DNA from: a bacterium
GTDB lineage: Bacteria > SZUA-79 > Acidulodesulfobacterales > Acidulodesulfobacteraceae
Length of the DNA: 64,000 bases
Assembly (NCBI GenBank): GCA_021800805.1
Contig: JAJYYR010000001.1
Coordinates: 310,001 to 374,000, forward strand
Direction of reading: 5' to 3'
The notes beneath the pieces were generated by a model that worked only from the letters and a program-made list of their open reading frames with translations, ran no database searches and was not told the DNA's origin. Shown here piece by piece: positions 46,537 through 56,172 of this stretch (positions within the stretch are counted from its first letter, which is position 1; the number at the start of each line of letters is the position of its first letter). Position numbers and translations under genes: made by a program.

Positions 46537-47772
46537 ATGAATTTTCATACTAAAATTGCTCTTCATTATTTAAAGCCGAAAAATAATTCGTTTATATCGT
46601 TATTGAGTCTTATATCGGTAGCGGGCATAATGATAGGCGTGATGGCGCTTATCGTCGTTATATCGGTTATGAGCGGCTTCGACCGCACTCTGGAAAAAAG
46701 AGTTATAGGAATAGAATCGCAGATTATAGTTTTAAATTATAACGGTTTTGTAAATAATTACAAAAAAGCCGTTAAAAAAATATCGCGTATAAAAGGCGTA
46801 AAGAACGTTTCGCCTTTTATATATACCGATGTAATGATATCTTCCGCATCTACTTCGACGGGAAGCGTTTTAAGAGGGGTAGATATAAGAACGGAGGAAA
46901 AGGTTACCGATCTTAAGAAATATCTTATTAAGGGAAATTTATCGGGACTGAATAATAAAAAGAAAAACGAAATAGTTTTAGGAAAGGTTTTAGCTCAAAA
47001 TCTGGGAGTTTCCGTAGGCGACAGAGTAACGGTAATTTCTCCGGAAGGGGAAATTACCCCGTTCGGCGTTATGCCTAAAACGGAAAGATTTGTCGTTTGC
47101 GGCATTATAAACAGCGGAATGTATAATTACGACTCGACGCTTTCATTTATTTCTCTTAAAAATGCGCAGGCGTTTCTCGGTTTATCCGCGGATTCGGTTA
47201 CCGGTCTCGAGGTTAAACTCGACAATCTAAGCTCCGCAAATAGCTTTGCAAAGAAAATAACAGATAAGCTGAACGGTAATAAAACTTCTTCGTCTTATTA
47301 CGCTTTAAGCTGGGAGGAACTTAATAAAAATTTATTTTCAGCGATAAAATTAGAAAAACTTACTATGTTCGTAATTTTATCGCTTATCGTGCTTGTGGCG
47401 GCGTTCAATATAATTTCGACTCTTATAATGGTGGTTATGGAAAAGAGGAAGGATATAGCTATATTAAAATCCATAGGCGCAAGTTCTAAAGATATAATGA
47501 TTATTTTTATAGCGCAGGGCGTTATAATCGGCGCGATCGGCACGGGGCTCGGACTTTTATCCGGCTTTTTAATCTGTTATTTAGAAAAAACATATCATAT
47601 AATAAGCCTTCCGTCTTCGGTTTACTATATAACTACTCTGCCGGTGAGAATGACCGCCGGCGAATTTATCGTAATAGGATTGTCGGCTCTTTTTTTGAGT
47701 TTTGCGGCAACGCTTTACCCGTCTTATAAAGCCGGTAAAATCGATCCTGCGGAAGGCGTAAGACATGAATAA
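46537..47772 (+). CDS. Lipoprotein-releasing system permease LolC/LolE
   Basis: A 411-residue ABC-type permease. It begins FHTKIALHYLKPKNNSFISL with a first membrane helix (about 20-45). A large periplasmic MacB-like domain and three C-terminal FtsX helices follow (NIISTLIMVVMEKRKDIAIL; then GLLSGFLICYL). With the LolD ATPase it extracts mature lipoproteins from the inner membrane. Only one permease gene is present, so it probably acts as a homodimer (LolF-like) rather than as a LolC/LolE pair. It overlaps lolD by 8 bp. Confidence 0.92.
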   Translation: MNFHTKIALHYLKPKNNSFISLLSLISVAGIMIGVMALIVVISVMSGFDRTLEKRVIGIESQIIVLNYNGFVNNYKKAVKKISRIKGVKNVSPFIYTDVMISSASTSTGSVLRGVDIRTEEKVTDLKKYLIKGNLSGLNNKKKNEIVLGKVLAQNLGVSVGDRVTVISPEGEITPFGVMPKTERFVVCGIINSGMYNYDSTLSFISLKNAQAFLGLSADSVTGLEVKLDNLSSANSFAKKITDKLNGNKTSSSYYALSWEELNKNLFSAIKLEKLTMFVILSLIVLVAAFNIISTLIMVVMEKRKDIAILKSIGASSKDIMIIFIAQGVIIGAIGTGLGLLSGFLICYLEKTYHIISLPSSVYYITTLPVRMTAGEFIVIGLSALFLSFAATLYPSYKAGKIDPAEGVRHE

Positions 47773-48478
47773 AAATATGGCGGACGATAATAATAACGAC
47801 TTTGCAGTTTTGTTAAAAAAGGTTAGCAAAACATTTACGGCGGGAAACGAAACGGTTAATATTTTAAATGAAGCTGATCTGAAAATAAAAAAGGGGGATA
47901 CTTTTGCCGTAACAGGCGAGTCCGGTACGGGCAAAAGCACTCTTCTTCATATAATAGGGACGCTTCTTAAACCGGATTCAGGGCAGGTCGGGTATTTCGG
48001 AGATTCTAATATATATAGTTTTTCCGATGCCAATCTTGCACGGTTCAGAAATAAAAACATCGGATTCGTTTTTCAGTTTCATTATCTTTTAAACGAATTT
48101 AGCTGCTTGGAAAATGCGGCTATGCCTTTATTTATTAAGAGAGAACCTAAAGAAAAGGCATTAAAAACGGCGAGAGATTATTTATGCGAAATGGGGTTGG
48201 AGAGAAGGCTTAATTTTAAGCCTTATATGCTTTCCGGCGGAGAACAGCAGAGGGCGGCTATCGCAAGAGCGCTGGTTTGCTCTCCGGAGGTTATATTAAT
48301 GGATGAGCCGACCGGGAATTTAGACCCCCGGCATGCGGACATACTGCATAACATAATTATAGATCTTAATAGGAAACATGGTAAAACTTTGGTAGTAGTC
48401 ACTCACGATAAGGAATTTTCTAATATGATGGACCATAAAATTAAAATTACCGGCGGAATAATCGAACATATAAATTGA
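47765..48478 (+). CDS. lolD: Lipoprotein-releasing system ATPase LolD
   Basis: A 237-residue ABC ATPase. Walker A is GESGTGKSTLLH, the Q-loop region is FVFQFHYLLNEFS (the LolD/MacB-type Q-F-h-x-L-L pattern), the signature is LSGGEQQRAAIARAL and Walker B is VILMDEPTGNLD with the H-loop VVTHD. It overlaps the permease gene and is followed by bamA 31 bp later. Confidence 0.95.
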   Translation: MNKNMADDNNNDFAVLLKKVSKTFTAGNETVNILNEADLKIKKGDTFAVTGESGTGKSTLLHIIGTLLKPDSGQVGYFGDSNIYSFSDANLARFRNKNIGFVFQFHYLLNEFSCLENAAMPLFIKREPKEKALKTARDYLCEMGLERRLNFKPYMLSGGEQQRAAIARALVCSPEVILMDEPTGNLDPRHADILHNIIIDLNRKHGKTLVVVTHDKEFSNMMDHKIKITGGIIEHIN

Positions 48479-48509
48479 CATAAGGCTTAATATTTGATAG
48501 TTTATTAAA

Positions 48510-51257
48510 ATGAAATTCTTTAAATCGATACTTTTAGGAATTATTATATCCGGCGTTTTAATTTTAAATGCGGTTAACGTTTATGCCGCCTTAAATAACA
48601 ATAACGTATGGACGGGGTTTTTCCATCAGAAAGGTGCTCCATCTTCCGTTTCTATAAAAAAATCTTTTTCTTCTGCCTTTAAAAATTATTTGAATTCAGG
48701 TAAGCCTTATTTTGTCTTTGCATACACTTTACTCCAAAAACCTCCGTATTTCAATTTCGATAAAAAAATAAATCTTGTCCGGATAAAAAAGCTCGGTTTG
48801 GCTTATCATTCCAATTATATAATTACCGGAAGTATTTCCAGACTTGGTTCAAACTTTACCGTTCATGCAATGCTGATAGATGTTGCAAACGTATATAAAT
48901 CAAAGACGCTTAATTATTCAGGCGCAGGCAATACTTTTCTTAAAAAAGACTTAGGCAAATTCTCAGATAAGGTTGCATATTTTATAAATGAAAGAATCGT
49001 GAGAAAAACCGCCGGAAGACAAAATTCTTCGTTTAATAAAATAATTTATGCGGTTAGGGTAAAAGGAAATATAAGAGTCGGAGCCGGGTTTATAATGAAC
49101 CGCATTAAAATAAAGAAAGGCGGTCGTTATTCTATCGCGAAAATTAACGAAAGCGTTAAAAACCTTTACAAGGCCGGATATTTTAAAAATATTTTAGTAG
49201 ATGTTTCTTCTATTAATAATCGGTTTATAATAACGTTTATAGTATCGGAAAGACCTTTGATTAAATTCATTAAATATACCGGAAACGGTTCCGTTTCCGT
49301 TAAAAAAATCAAAAAAGTTATTAACCTTAAGGTTAATAAACCCTATAGCTCCTATGAAATGGATAAGGCAGTTAAAATATTAAAATTTATATATTCTGTC
49401 GAAGGTTATTATAATGCAAAAATAAAAGTAAAAAAGAAATCTTTTCCGGGAAACTATGTAGGCGTACATTTTATTATAAGCGAAAATTCGCCGGTAATGG
49501 TAAAAAATATCGAAATCAGGGGAAACAATTCCTTTTCCTCCGGAAAACTTGAATCGGTTATGGGTATTAAAACGGTAAATCTTTTAACATGGATAACCGG
49601 GGCGGGAAAGTTTAAGAAAGCAAAACTGAACTCTCAGATTATTAAACTATTAAGTTTTTATTATAATCACGGTTATATAAACGTAAGCGTTAAGAAACCG
49701 AAATTTATATTCTCCAAAAATAAAAAATACGTTACCGTAATAATAAGAATAATACAAGGCCCTCAATACAGGATTTCCGGAGTAAATCTTATTATAAAAG
49801 GAACAAAAAAAAGTTCCAAAGAATATAAAGAAGCGCATAAACTTATAATTACCAAAGCAGGCTCTATTTTTAACAGAAACAATATAGAAAAAGAAATTTT
49901 AAGCATAACAAAATATTTTACGGATAAAGGTTATGCATTCGCAAACGTAGAGCCGTCGATTAAAATTAAACGCAAGACCAGTTCCGTTATGGTATCCCTC
50001 ATTGTCCATAAAGGTAAAATTGCAAAATTCGGAAAGATTACGATTACCGGAAACGATATTACATACAGCTATGTTATATTAAGAGCGCTTGTGATTTACC
50101 CCGGCGAGAAATATAATCCCAAGCTCATAAAAATATCGAGGCAAAACTTAAAAAACCTGATGTATTTCAAGCATGTTACGATAACTACCGAAAAGGTTCC
50201 GGGTAAGAGCATATTAAACATTAAGGTGCATGTTAAAGAGCAGAATACCGGTAAATTTACTATAGGCGGCGGTTATAGTTCCGCCACGTCTTTTATGGCC
50301 ATAACGTCTATTTCCGAGTCTAATCTTTTCGGAACGGGAATCTCCGCATCTTTCAACGTTCAAGCGGGCGGTCCTTACCAATCATACAGCTTCAACGTCC
50401 TACAGCCGTATCTTACTTATCTTTTTGCAAGACCGGTGTCTTTTAATTTATCTTTATACGATACTTTTAATTCTTTATATTATGAATTTGCTTACCGCTC
50501 GGTCGGCGGTTCGGTAACCTTAGGCTATCCTTTATACGGAAATATATTAACCGAGTATTTCCGTTATCTTATTGAACAGGATAATTCGGTCATAATACCC
50601 GGACTTTCAAATATATTGCCTCAAGGCAAAGTTACGACCAGCGAAGTTTCTTTAACGACGGTTTATGATACTCTAAATAACCCGATAGTTCCTACGGCGG
50701 GAGATATGGATAGTTTCAGAATAAGTTACGCCGGTCCCCCGATAGGCGGCAATGACGATTTCGTCAAATACGTCGCTCAGGCTAACCATTATATACCGCT
50801 GTGGTGGGGGACTTCTTTTATGCAGGGCGCGCAGTTAGGTTATATAACTGGAACCAATTCCTCGTATCCCCTGCCTATTTACCAGAGGTTTTTTGTAGGC
50901 GGCATAATGAATAACTATCCGCTTTTGGGATTTATGTACGATTCCGTCGGCCCTTCGGAAAACGGGAATATTATAGGCGGAACAAAAATGTTTACCGTTC
51001 AGGCAAAATATTTTATACCTATACTGAAAAGAATGAAATTCTACGGATTTTTATGGTGGAATGCCGGCAACGCATGGCTTTCGGGAGATTCGGTGTTTCC
51101 GGTCAGTCTTGTTCAGGCGGCGGGTATAGGATTTAATTGGTATTCGCCCTTCGGCCCCATTACGATTACTTACGGCAAAATACTGGGAACGGCTATAAAC
51201 GGTAATAATCCGACCAGAATACAGTTCAGTCTCGGCGCAGGTATGCCCGGAATTTAA
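48510..51257 (+). CDS. bamA: Outer membrane assembly factor BamA with an extra N-terminal domain
   Basis: A 915-residue Omp85 protein that inserts beta-barrels. After a signal peptide (1-26) comes an additional domain (about 30-170). Its strand pattern LGLAYHSNYIITGSISRLG and FTVHAMLIDVANVYKS resembles the CsgG/TolB-N/FlgO fold. Five POTRA repeats (about 178-575) follow, for example NLYKAGYFKNILVDV. The C-terminal beta-barrel (about 580-915) includes the GGxYS start, RFFVGG in the lid-lock (VRGF-like) region and a final FSLGAGMPGI strand. The N-terminal extension is absent from enterobacterial BamA. It is placed between lolD and ompH, as expected for the envelope cluster. Confidence 0.94.
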   Translation: MKFFKSILLGIIISGVLILNAVNVYAALNNNNVWTGFFHQKGAPSSVSIKKSFSSAFKNYLNSGKPYFVFAYTLLQKPPYFNFDKKINLVRIKKLGLAYHSNYIITGSISRLGSNFTVHAMLIDVANVYKSKTLNYSGAGNTFLKKDLGKFSDKVAYFINERIVRKTAGRQNSSFNKIIYAVRVKGNIRVGAGFIMNRIKIKKGGRYSIAKINESVKNLYKAGYFKNILVDVSSINNRFIITFIVSERPLIKFIKYTGNGSVSVKKIKKVINLKVNKPYSSYEMDKAVKILKFIYSVEGYYNAKIKVKKKSFPGNYVGVHFIISENSPVMVKNIEIRGNNSFSSGKLESVMGIKTVNLLTWITGAGKFKKAKLNSQIIKLLSFYYNHGYINVSVKKPKFIFSKNKKYVTVIIRIIQGPQYRISGVNLIIKGTKKSSKEYKEAHKLIITKAGSIFNRNNIEKEILSITKYFTDKGYAFANVEPSIKIKRKTSSVMVSLIVHKGKIAKFGKITITGNDITYSYVILRALVIYPGEKYNPKLIKISRQNLKNLMYFKHVTITTEKVPGKSILNIKVHVKEQNTGKFTIGGGYSSATSFMAITSISESNLFGTGISASFNVQAGGPYQSYSFNVLQPYLTYLFARPVSFNLSLYDTFNSLYYEFAYRSVGGSVTLGYPLYGNILTEYFRYLIEQDNSVIIPGLSNILPQGKVTTSEVSLTTVYDTLNNPIVPTAGDMDSFRISYAGPPIGGNDDFVKYVAQANHYIPLWWGTSFMQGAQLGYITGTNSSYPLPIYQRFFVGGIMNNYPLLGFMYDSVGPSENGNIIGGTKMFTVQAKYFIPILKRMKFYGFLWWNAGNAWLSGDSVFPVSLVQAAGIGFNWYSPFGPITITYGKILGTAINGNNPTRIQFSLGAGMPGI

Positions 51258-51300
51258 AGTTATTGTTTTTAATTTTAATAAAAAATAAGGAGATTTAATT

Positions 51301-51837
51301 ATGAAAAAAACTATTTTAAATTTAAGTCTTGCCGCTTTTTTAGTATTAGCGGCATCTGTAGTCTTAAGAATATTAAGCCCCGTTAATGCATCGGCAGCCG
51401 GTTCGAATATTGCCGTGGTTAATATGCAGAAAGTAATTTCAACGTCTAATCAGGGTAAAGCGGCGCAGAGCAAATTGAAGACTTTAGTTTCCAAATATAA
51501 TGCAAGACTGCTCGCAATGAGAAAAAAAATTGCGGCAGTTCAGGCAGATTTGAAAAACAACGGATCTATTATGTCTGCAAACGAAAAAGCTAAAAAAACT
51601 AAAGAATTTGAAGCGGATATATCTAATTTTACGTCCGAAGAAAAACATGTTCAGGGTATTATGTCTCAAAAGAGATTCGAGCTTTTAAAGGGCATAGTCG
51701 ATAAAGCTACGACTATTATTAATGCGATAGCAAAAAAAGACGGTTATATTCTGGTCATAGATAGACCGAGCGTTGTATATAGGGCGGCTTCTATAGATAT
51801 AACGGATGAAGTACTAAACCAAATGAATTCAAAATAA
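51301..51837 (+). CDS. OmpH/Skp-like periplasmic chaperone
   Basis: A 178-residue secreted protein. The signal peptide (about 1-33, cleaved after NASA) is followed by IAVVNMQKVISTSNQGKAA, the typical Skp/OmpH opening strand and helix. A long coiled-coil (about 60-140) follows, with a closing DGYILVIDRPSVVYRA strand. It holds unfolded outer-membrane proteins on the way to BamA, whose gene precedes it. The ATG follows an AAGGAG site, and lpxD follows 12 bp later. Confidence 0.9.
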   Translation: MKKTILNLSLAAFLVLAASVVLRILSPVNASAAGSNIAVVNMQKVISTSNQGKAAQSKLKTLVSKYNARLLAMRKKIAAVQADLKNNGSIMSANEKAKKTKEFEADISNFTSEEKHVQGIMSQKRFELLKGIVDKATTIINAIAKKDGYILVIDRPSVVYRAASIDITDEVLNQMNSK

Positions 51838-51849
51838 TATAATCCCGTT

Positions 51850-52887
51850 ATGCTTTTAAAAGACCTTATTTCAAAGTTATCGGTTAATATTATAGGCGTT
51901 TTTCCGGAAAATTTGGAAGTTTCAGGCATAGGCTCCCTGCGGGCGGCTAAAAACGACGAGATTTCTTTCGTTGCAAGCGTCAAATACGCCAAGCAGCTTT
52001 TCGAAACCAAAGCTTGCGCAGTAATAATGGATTACGAATCTTTAAAATCGGAACTTCCTTCCGATTTTAACTTTGTCATACTGAATTCTAAAAATCCTTA
52101 TCTGTCGTTTGCAGAGGCTACGCAAATATTTAAAGAAGCTTCTATAGAGAAAACCGGCGGATATGACAATTTTGAGGGTCTTTATTTTATAAGTAAAACT
52201 TCCGTTAAAGGAAAAGAAACGATGATTTTTCCGGGAGCTTTTATCGACGAAGGCTGTTCTATAGGCGATAATTGCAAAATTATGTCTAATTCGGCTATAG
52301 GCAAAAACGTAGTAATAGGCAATAACGTTATTATATATCCAAACGTTACCGTTTACGATAATTCTAAAATAGGCAGCGGGTGTATCATTCATGCCGGGTC
52401 GGTAGTAGGCAGCGACGGTTTCGGATACGCAAGAGGCAAAGCCGGTTACGTTAAAATAATTCATTCCGGATATGCCGAACTTGAGGATAACGTCGAAATC
52501 GGAGCAAACGTAACCATAGACAGAGGGGCGGTCGATTTTACAAGAATAGGCGCAGGAACTAAAATAGACAATCTGGTACAGGTCGCGCATAACGTGATTA
52601 TAGGCAAAAACTGCGTAATTGCCGCACAAACCGGTATAGCCGGCAGTTCCGAAATAGGAGATAACGTTACTATGGGGGGGCAGGTAGGTATAGCAGGGCA
52701 TATTTCAATAAAGAATAATGTTACGATAGCGGCGCAATCGGGGGTGTCTAATAACGTAAAAGACAATGAAATAGTAGCAGGTTCACCGGCTTTTTCAATA
52801 AAAGAATGGCGAAACTCCGTCGTGCTTTTTAAAAAACTTCCCGAGCTGTTTAAAAAGATAAAAGAAATGTCTAAAATAAAGGATTAA
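51850..52887 (+). CDS. lpxD: UDP-3-O-acylglucosamine N-acyltransferase
   Basis: A 345-residue trimeric left-handed beta-helix enzyme, the third step of lipid A synthesis. The N-terminal UDP-binding LpxD domain includes [15 protein letters not shown]. Many hexapeptide repeats follow, containing [10 protein letters not shown] and the catalytic histidine region [14 protein letters not shown]. The C-terminal helices are intact. It starts the lpxD-fabZ-lpxA-lpxI-lpxB run; fabZ starts 5 bp after its stop. Confidence 0.96.
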   Translation: MLLKDLISKLSVNIIGVFPENLEVSGIGSLRAAKNDEISFVASVKYAKQLFETKACAVIMDYESLKSELPSDFNFVILNSKNPYLSFAEATQIFKEASIEKTGGYDNFEGLYFISKTSVKGKETMIFPGAFIDEGCSIGDNCKIMSNSAIGKNVVIGNNVIIYPNVTVYDNSKIGSGCIIHAGSVVGSDGFGYARGKAGYVKIIHSGYAELEDNVEIGANVTIDRGAVDFTRIGAGTKIDNLVQVAHNVIIGKNCVIAAQTGIAGSSEIGDNVTMGGQVGIAGHISIKNNVTIAAQSGVSNNVKDNEIVAGSPAFSIKEWRNSVVLFKKLPELFKKIKEMSKIKD

Positions 52888-52892
52888 CTAAA

Positions 52893-53384
52893 ATGGACAA
52901 AGAAGAGAGGGAAGATTTAAAAGACGGCGAAATAATAGGTATAAGAGAAATTTTAAATCTGCTTCCGCACAGGTATCCTTTTTTAATGATAGATAAAGTC
53001 GTTTCTTTAGAAAAAGGGAAATCTATTATCGCAGTTAAAAATACTACAATTAATGAACCATTTTTTCAGGGACATTTCCCTAATTATCCTGTTATGCCGG
53101 GAGTTCTTATTCTTGAGGCGCTTGCTCAGGCAGGAGGCATACTTGCTTATAAAACCGAAGAAGACGATGATTTAAGAGATAAACTAACTTATTTTATGGG
53201 CATAGACAAGGCAAGGTTTAGAAAACCGATATTTCCGGGATGTTCAATTTTTTTAAAAGTAAAACTCATTAAAAAAAAGCAATTCGTATGGGTTTTTGCA
53301 GGAAGAGCGGAGGTAGAAGGAAAACTTTGCGCCGAAGCAGAACTTATGGCAACTTTTATGCCGAAACATAATTCCGAAGAATAA
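52893..53384 (+). CDS. fabZ: 3-hydroxyacyl-ACP dehydratase FabZ
   Basis: A 163-residue hot-dog-fold enzyme of fatty acid elongation. The catalytic histidine is in LLPHRYPFLMIDKV and the glutamate in VMPGVLILEALAQAGG, after FFQGHFPNYP. Placement between lpxD and lpxA is the classic arrangement that balances fatty acid and lipid A flux. A short acidic N-terminal extension (about 18 residues) precedes the core. Confidence 0.96.
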   Translation: MDKEEREDLKDGEIIGIREILNLLPHRYPFLMIDKVVSLEKGKSIIAVKNTTINEPFFQGHFPNYPVMPGVLILEALAQAGGILAYKTEEDDDLRDKLTYFMGIDKARFRKPIFPGCSIFLKVKLIKKKQFVWVFAGRAEVEGKLCAEAELMATFMPKHNSEE

Positions 53385-53419
53385 TAATCTGCGTACATAT
53401 AATTCGGTAATAAAAATTT

Positions 53420-54190
53420 ATGATTGATAAAACCGCTATAATTTATCCGGGAGCCGAGATTGACGAATCGACCGAAGTCGGTCCTTACAGCATTATAAAA
53501 GGCGGGGTAAAAATCGGGAAAGATAATCAAATTGCATCGCATGTGGTCATCGAAGGAAACACGAGCATTGGCAACGGTAATAAAATATTTCAATTTGCTT
53601 CTATAGGGTCGGTCCCCCAGGACCTTAAATATAAAGGAGAAGATACAAAACTTATTATAGGCGATAATAACATAATAAGGGAATATGTTACTATGAATCC
53701 CGGCACGATTACCGGAAACGGCATTACCGCGGTAGGCGATTCCAACCTGTTTATGATGCACGTGCATATCGCTCACGACTGCATAATAGGGAATAGGAAT
53801 ATTTTGGCTAACAACGCGACTTTAGCGGGGCATATCGAGATTCAGGATTATGTTATACTCGGCGGTCTTTGCGCGATACACCAGTTCGTGCGGATAGGCG
53901 AATCCGCTCTTATTGCCGGCGGTTCGATGGTTGTTCAGGATATTCCTCCTTATCTTGTAGCATCGGGAGACAGGGCGAAAATCTATGGAATTAACAGAAT
54001 AGGACTTGAAAGGAGAGGTTTTACCAAAGAAGAGATAGAAAAAATAAAAAATGCCTATAAGATTTTATACAGGTCTAAAGCTACCGTTAAAATTGCGATA
54101 GGACGGATAGAAGAAGAATTAGGCAAAACCGATAAAATAGAGAAATTTATATCTTTTATTTCGGATTCAAAAAGGGGCATCACCAGATAA
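53420..54190 (+). CDS. lpxA: UDP-N-acetylglucosamine acyltransferase
   Basis: A 256-residue left-handed beta-helix acyltransferase, the first step of lipid A synthesis. Hexapeptide repeats run from IDKTAIIYPGAEIDESTEVG. The catalytic histidine is in HVHIAHDCIIGN, followed by LGGLCAIHQFVRIGE. The C-terminal helices (GLERRGFTKEEIEKIKNAYK) complete the typical length. It lies 35 bp after fabZ and 11 bp before lpxI. Confidence 0.97.
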   Translation: MIDKTAIIYPGAEIDESTEVGPYSIIKGGVKIGKDNQIASHVVIEGNTSIGNGNKIFQFASIGSVPQDLKYKGEDTKLIIGDNNIIREYVTMNPGTITGNGITAVGDSNLFMMHVHIAHDCIIGNRNILANNATLAGHIEIQDYVILGGLCAIHQFVRIGESALIAGGSMVVQDIPPYLVASGDRAKIYGINRIGLERRGFTKEEIEKIKNAYKILYRSKATVKIAIGRIEEELGKTDKIEKFISFISDSKRGITR

Positions 54191-54201
54191 CATCAATAGA
54201 G

Positions 54202-55005
54202 ATGGAAAGTAAAAATATAGGCATTATTGCCGGTTACGGAGAATTTCCGTTAATTTATATAAACGAATTAAAATCCGCGGGTTATTCCGTAAAAGTCTGC
54301 GCAATAGAAGAAGAAGCGGATAAATCGCTTTCCGAATGCGCCGATTCGATTATCTACATAAGCGTAGGACAGCTTGGCAAATTGGTAAATTTTTTTAAAT
54401 CGGAGGGCGTCAGGGAAGTAATAATGGCGGGAAAAGTCCGCAAGACCTTGATGTTTAAAAAAATCAAACCCGATATAAAAGCCATTACTCTTTTTTTATC
54501 TCTTAAAGATAAAAAAGACGATACTATCTTAAACGCTATATGTAAATTTTTGGAAAAAGAAGGAATAACTATAATTCCTCAAACTAAGTATATTTCTTCG
54601 GTTTTTTTGCCTGCGGGCGTCGTATCTAAAAGAATTCCTACCAAAAAAGAGATGGAAGATATAGAATTCGGAAAAAAAACCGCACTCCTAATCGCAGGAG
54701 CGGATATCGGACAGACTGCCGTAATTAAAGATAAATCGGTAATGTCCCTTGAAGCTATAGAAGGGACCGATGAAGCGATAATAAGGGGCGGAAAACTCGC
54801 AAACGGCGGAGCCGTAGTCGTAAAAGTAAACAAGCCTGAACAAGATTTGAGATTCGACGTTCCGGCAGTGGGGCTTGATACCGTAGAAGCAATTATTTCG
54901 GTGAATGCATCGTGTTTAGCTTTTGAGTCTAATACCATAGTTCTGCGCAAAGAAGAATTTATTAAAAGAGCCGACTCGGCTTCAATTGCCGTATATGTTT
55001 TTTAA
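54202..55005 (+). CDS. lpxI: UDP-2,3-diacylglucosamine diphosphatase LpxI
   Basis: A 267-residue LpxI-family (DUF1009) enzyme that hydrolyses UDP-2,3-diacylglucosamine to lipid X, replacing the unrelated LpxH of enterics. It starts with NIGIIAGYGEFPLIYINELK. The C-terminal catalytic domain includes GADIGQTAVIKDKSVMSLEA, EGTDEAIIRGG and VKVNKPEQDLRFDVPAVGLD, the conserved acidic metal-binding stretches. Its place between lpxA and lpxB is typical of alpha- and delta-proteobacteria. Confidence 0.95.
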   Translation: MESKNIGIIAGYGEFPLIYINELKSAGYSVKVCAIEEEADKSLSECADSIIYISVGQLGKLVNFFKSEGVREVIMAGKVRKTLMFKKIKPDIKAITLFLSLKDKKDDTILNAICKFLEKEGITIIPQTKYISSVFLPAGVVSKRIPTKKEMEDIEFGKKTALLIAGADIGQTAVIKDKSVMSLEAIEGTDEAIIRGGKLANGGAVVVKVNKPEQDLRFDVPAVGLDTVEAIISVNASCLAFESNTIVLRKEEFIKRADSASIAVYVF

Positions 55006-55026
55006 TATAACCTTAAACCGCATTAT

Positions 55027-56172
55027 ATGCCGAAAGTACTAGTAATTTCCGGAGAACCCTCCGGAGACGTATTTGCCGGCGGTTTGATATCGTCGTTAAG
55101 AAAACTCGACAAAAACATTTATTTTTATGCAATGGGAGGAAAAAACTGTGCCGATGCAGGGGCAGAGTTAATTGCGGATATTAAAGAATTATCGGTTATG
55201 GGTTTTACCGAAGTTCTTTTTAAATTAAAAACTATAAAAAATGTATTAAATAAAGTTTTTGAATGGATTGAGATAAATAAACCTAAAGCAATTATTCTCG
55301 TTGATTTTCCGTCCTTTAATTTTAAAATAGCAAAATTTGCATATAAATTAAAAATTCCGACCGTATATTTTATACCCCCTAAAATATGGGCTTCGAGATA
55401 CGGCAGAATAAGTTTCATTAAAAAATATATAAAATTTGTTATAAATATTTTTCCGTTCGAACAGGATATCTATGCAAAAGAAGGCGTTGAATCTTATTAT
55501 TTCGGCAATCCTTTATATGTTTTAAATAAAAAAGATGCTGCGTTTGACGAAAAAATGCAAATTAAGCTAAGCGGAAAATATCCCGTTATTGCATTTTTGC
55601 CCGGTTCTAGAAAGACCGAACTTAAATATCATTCAAAACGCATAACCCGGTCGATTATTTTAATAAAATCCGCCTATAGAGACGCTTTTTTTATTTTTCC
55701 TTTCAGAAAAGAAATAAATTCGTCTTATTTCAAGGCGGTTTTAAAAAATAGTCCTATACCGGATGAATGGTATTCTTTTACGGATTCTATGAGCTATGCC
55801 CTGTCATCGAGCGATTTAATCGTAACAGCCAGCGGAACCGCTTCTTTAGAAGCCTGTTTTTACGGCAAGCCCTTAATAATAGTCTATTATTTGAACTATC
55901 TGACTTATATTCTGGCTAAAATATTAGTTAAAATAAAATATGCCGGACTCATAAATATACTTGCAAACGATTTAATAGTTCCCGAACTTATAGAATCAAA
56001 ATTTACCCCGCGGAACGTCTTTAAAGAGGTCGATAAATTTTTAAAGGACGACGGCTACAGAAAATCCGTATTAAATAAAATATCCGGCATAATTTCGACG
56101 CTTGACGCCGGCGTCAATCCCTTTTCTGCGGCGGCGGACATTATTTATGATAAAATATTAAAAAATGTTTAA
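55027..56172 (+). CDS. lpxB: Lipid A disaccharide synthase
   Basis: A 381-residue GT-B glycosyltransferase that joins lipid X to UDP-diacylglucosamine. It shows ISGEPSGDVFAGGLISSL, MGGKNCADAGAELIADIKEL and DFPSFNFKIAK. IPPKIWASRYGRISFIKKY and AFLPGSRKTEL follow, with the donor-site TASGTASLEACFYGKPLIIV. Length is standard. Its last 8 bp overlap msbA. Confidence 0.96.
   Translation: MPKVLVISGEPSGDVFAGGLISSLRKLDKNIYFYAMGGKNCADAGAELIADIKELSVMGFTEVLFKLKTIKNVLNKVFEWIEINKPKAIILVDFPSFNFKIAKFAYKLKIPTVYFIPPKIWASRYGRISFIKKYIKFVINIFPFEQDIYAKEGVESYYFGNPLYVLNKKDAAFDEKMQIKLSGKYPVIAFLPGSRKTELKYHSKRITRSIILIKSAYRDAFFIFPFRKEINSSYFKAVLKNSPIPDEWYSFTDSMSYALSSSDLIVTASGTASLEACFYGKPLIIVYYLNYLTYILAKILVKIKYAGLINILANDLIVPELIESKFTPRNVFKEVDKFLKDDGYRKSVLNKISGIISTLDAGVNPFSAAADIIYDKILKNV

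Noticed and set aside
52042..52701. Leftward 219-codon frame opposite lpxD
   Set aside because: It lies wholly within lpxD hexapeptide repeats; its tyrosine/asparagine/valine-rich sequence is the mirror of those codons and shows no family features.
53189..53776. Leftward 195-codon frame opposite fabZ and lpxA
   Set aside because: Same reasoning; both sense genes are full length and well conserved.
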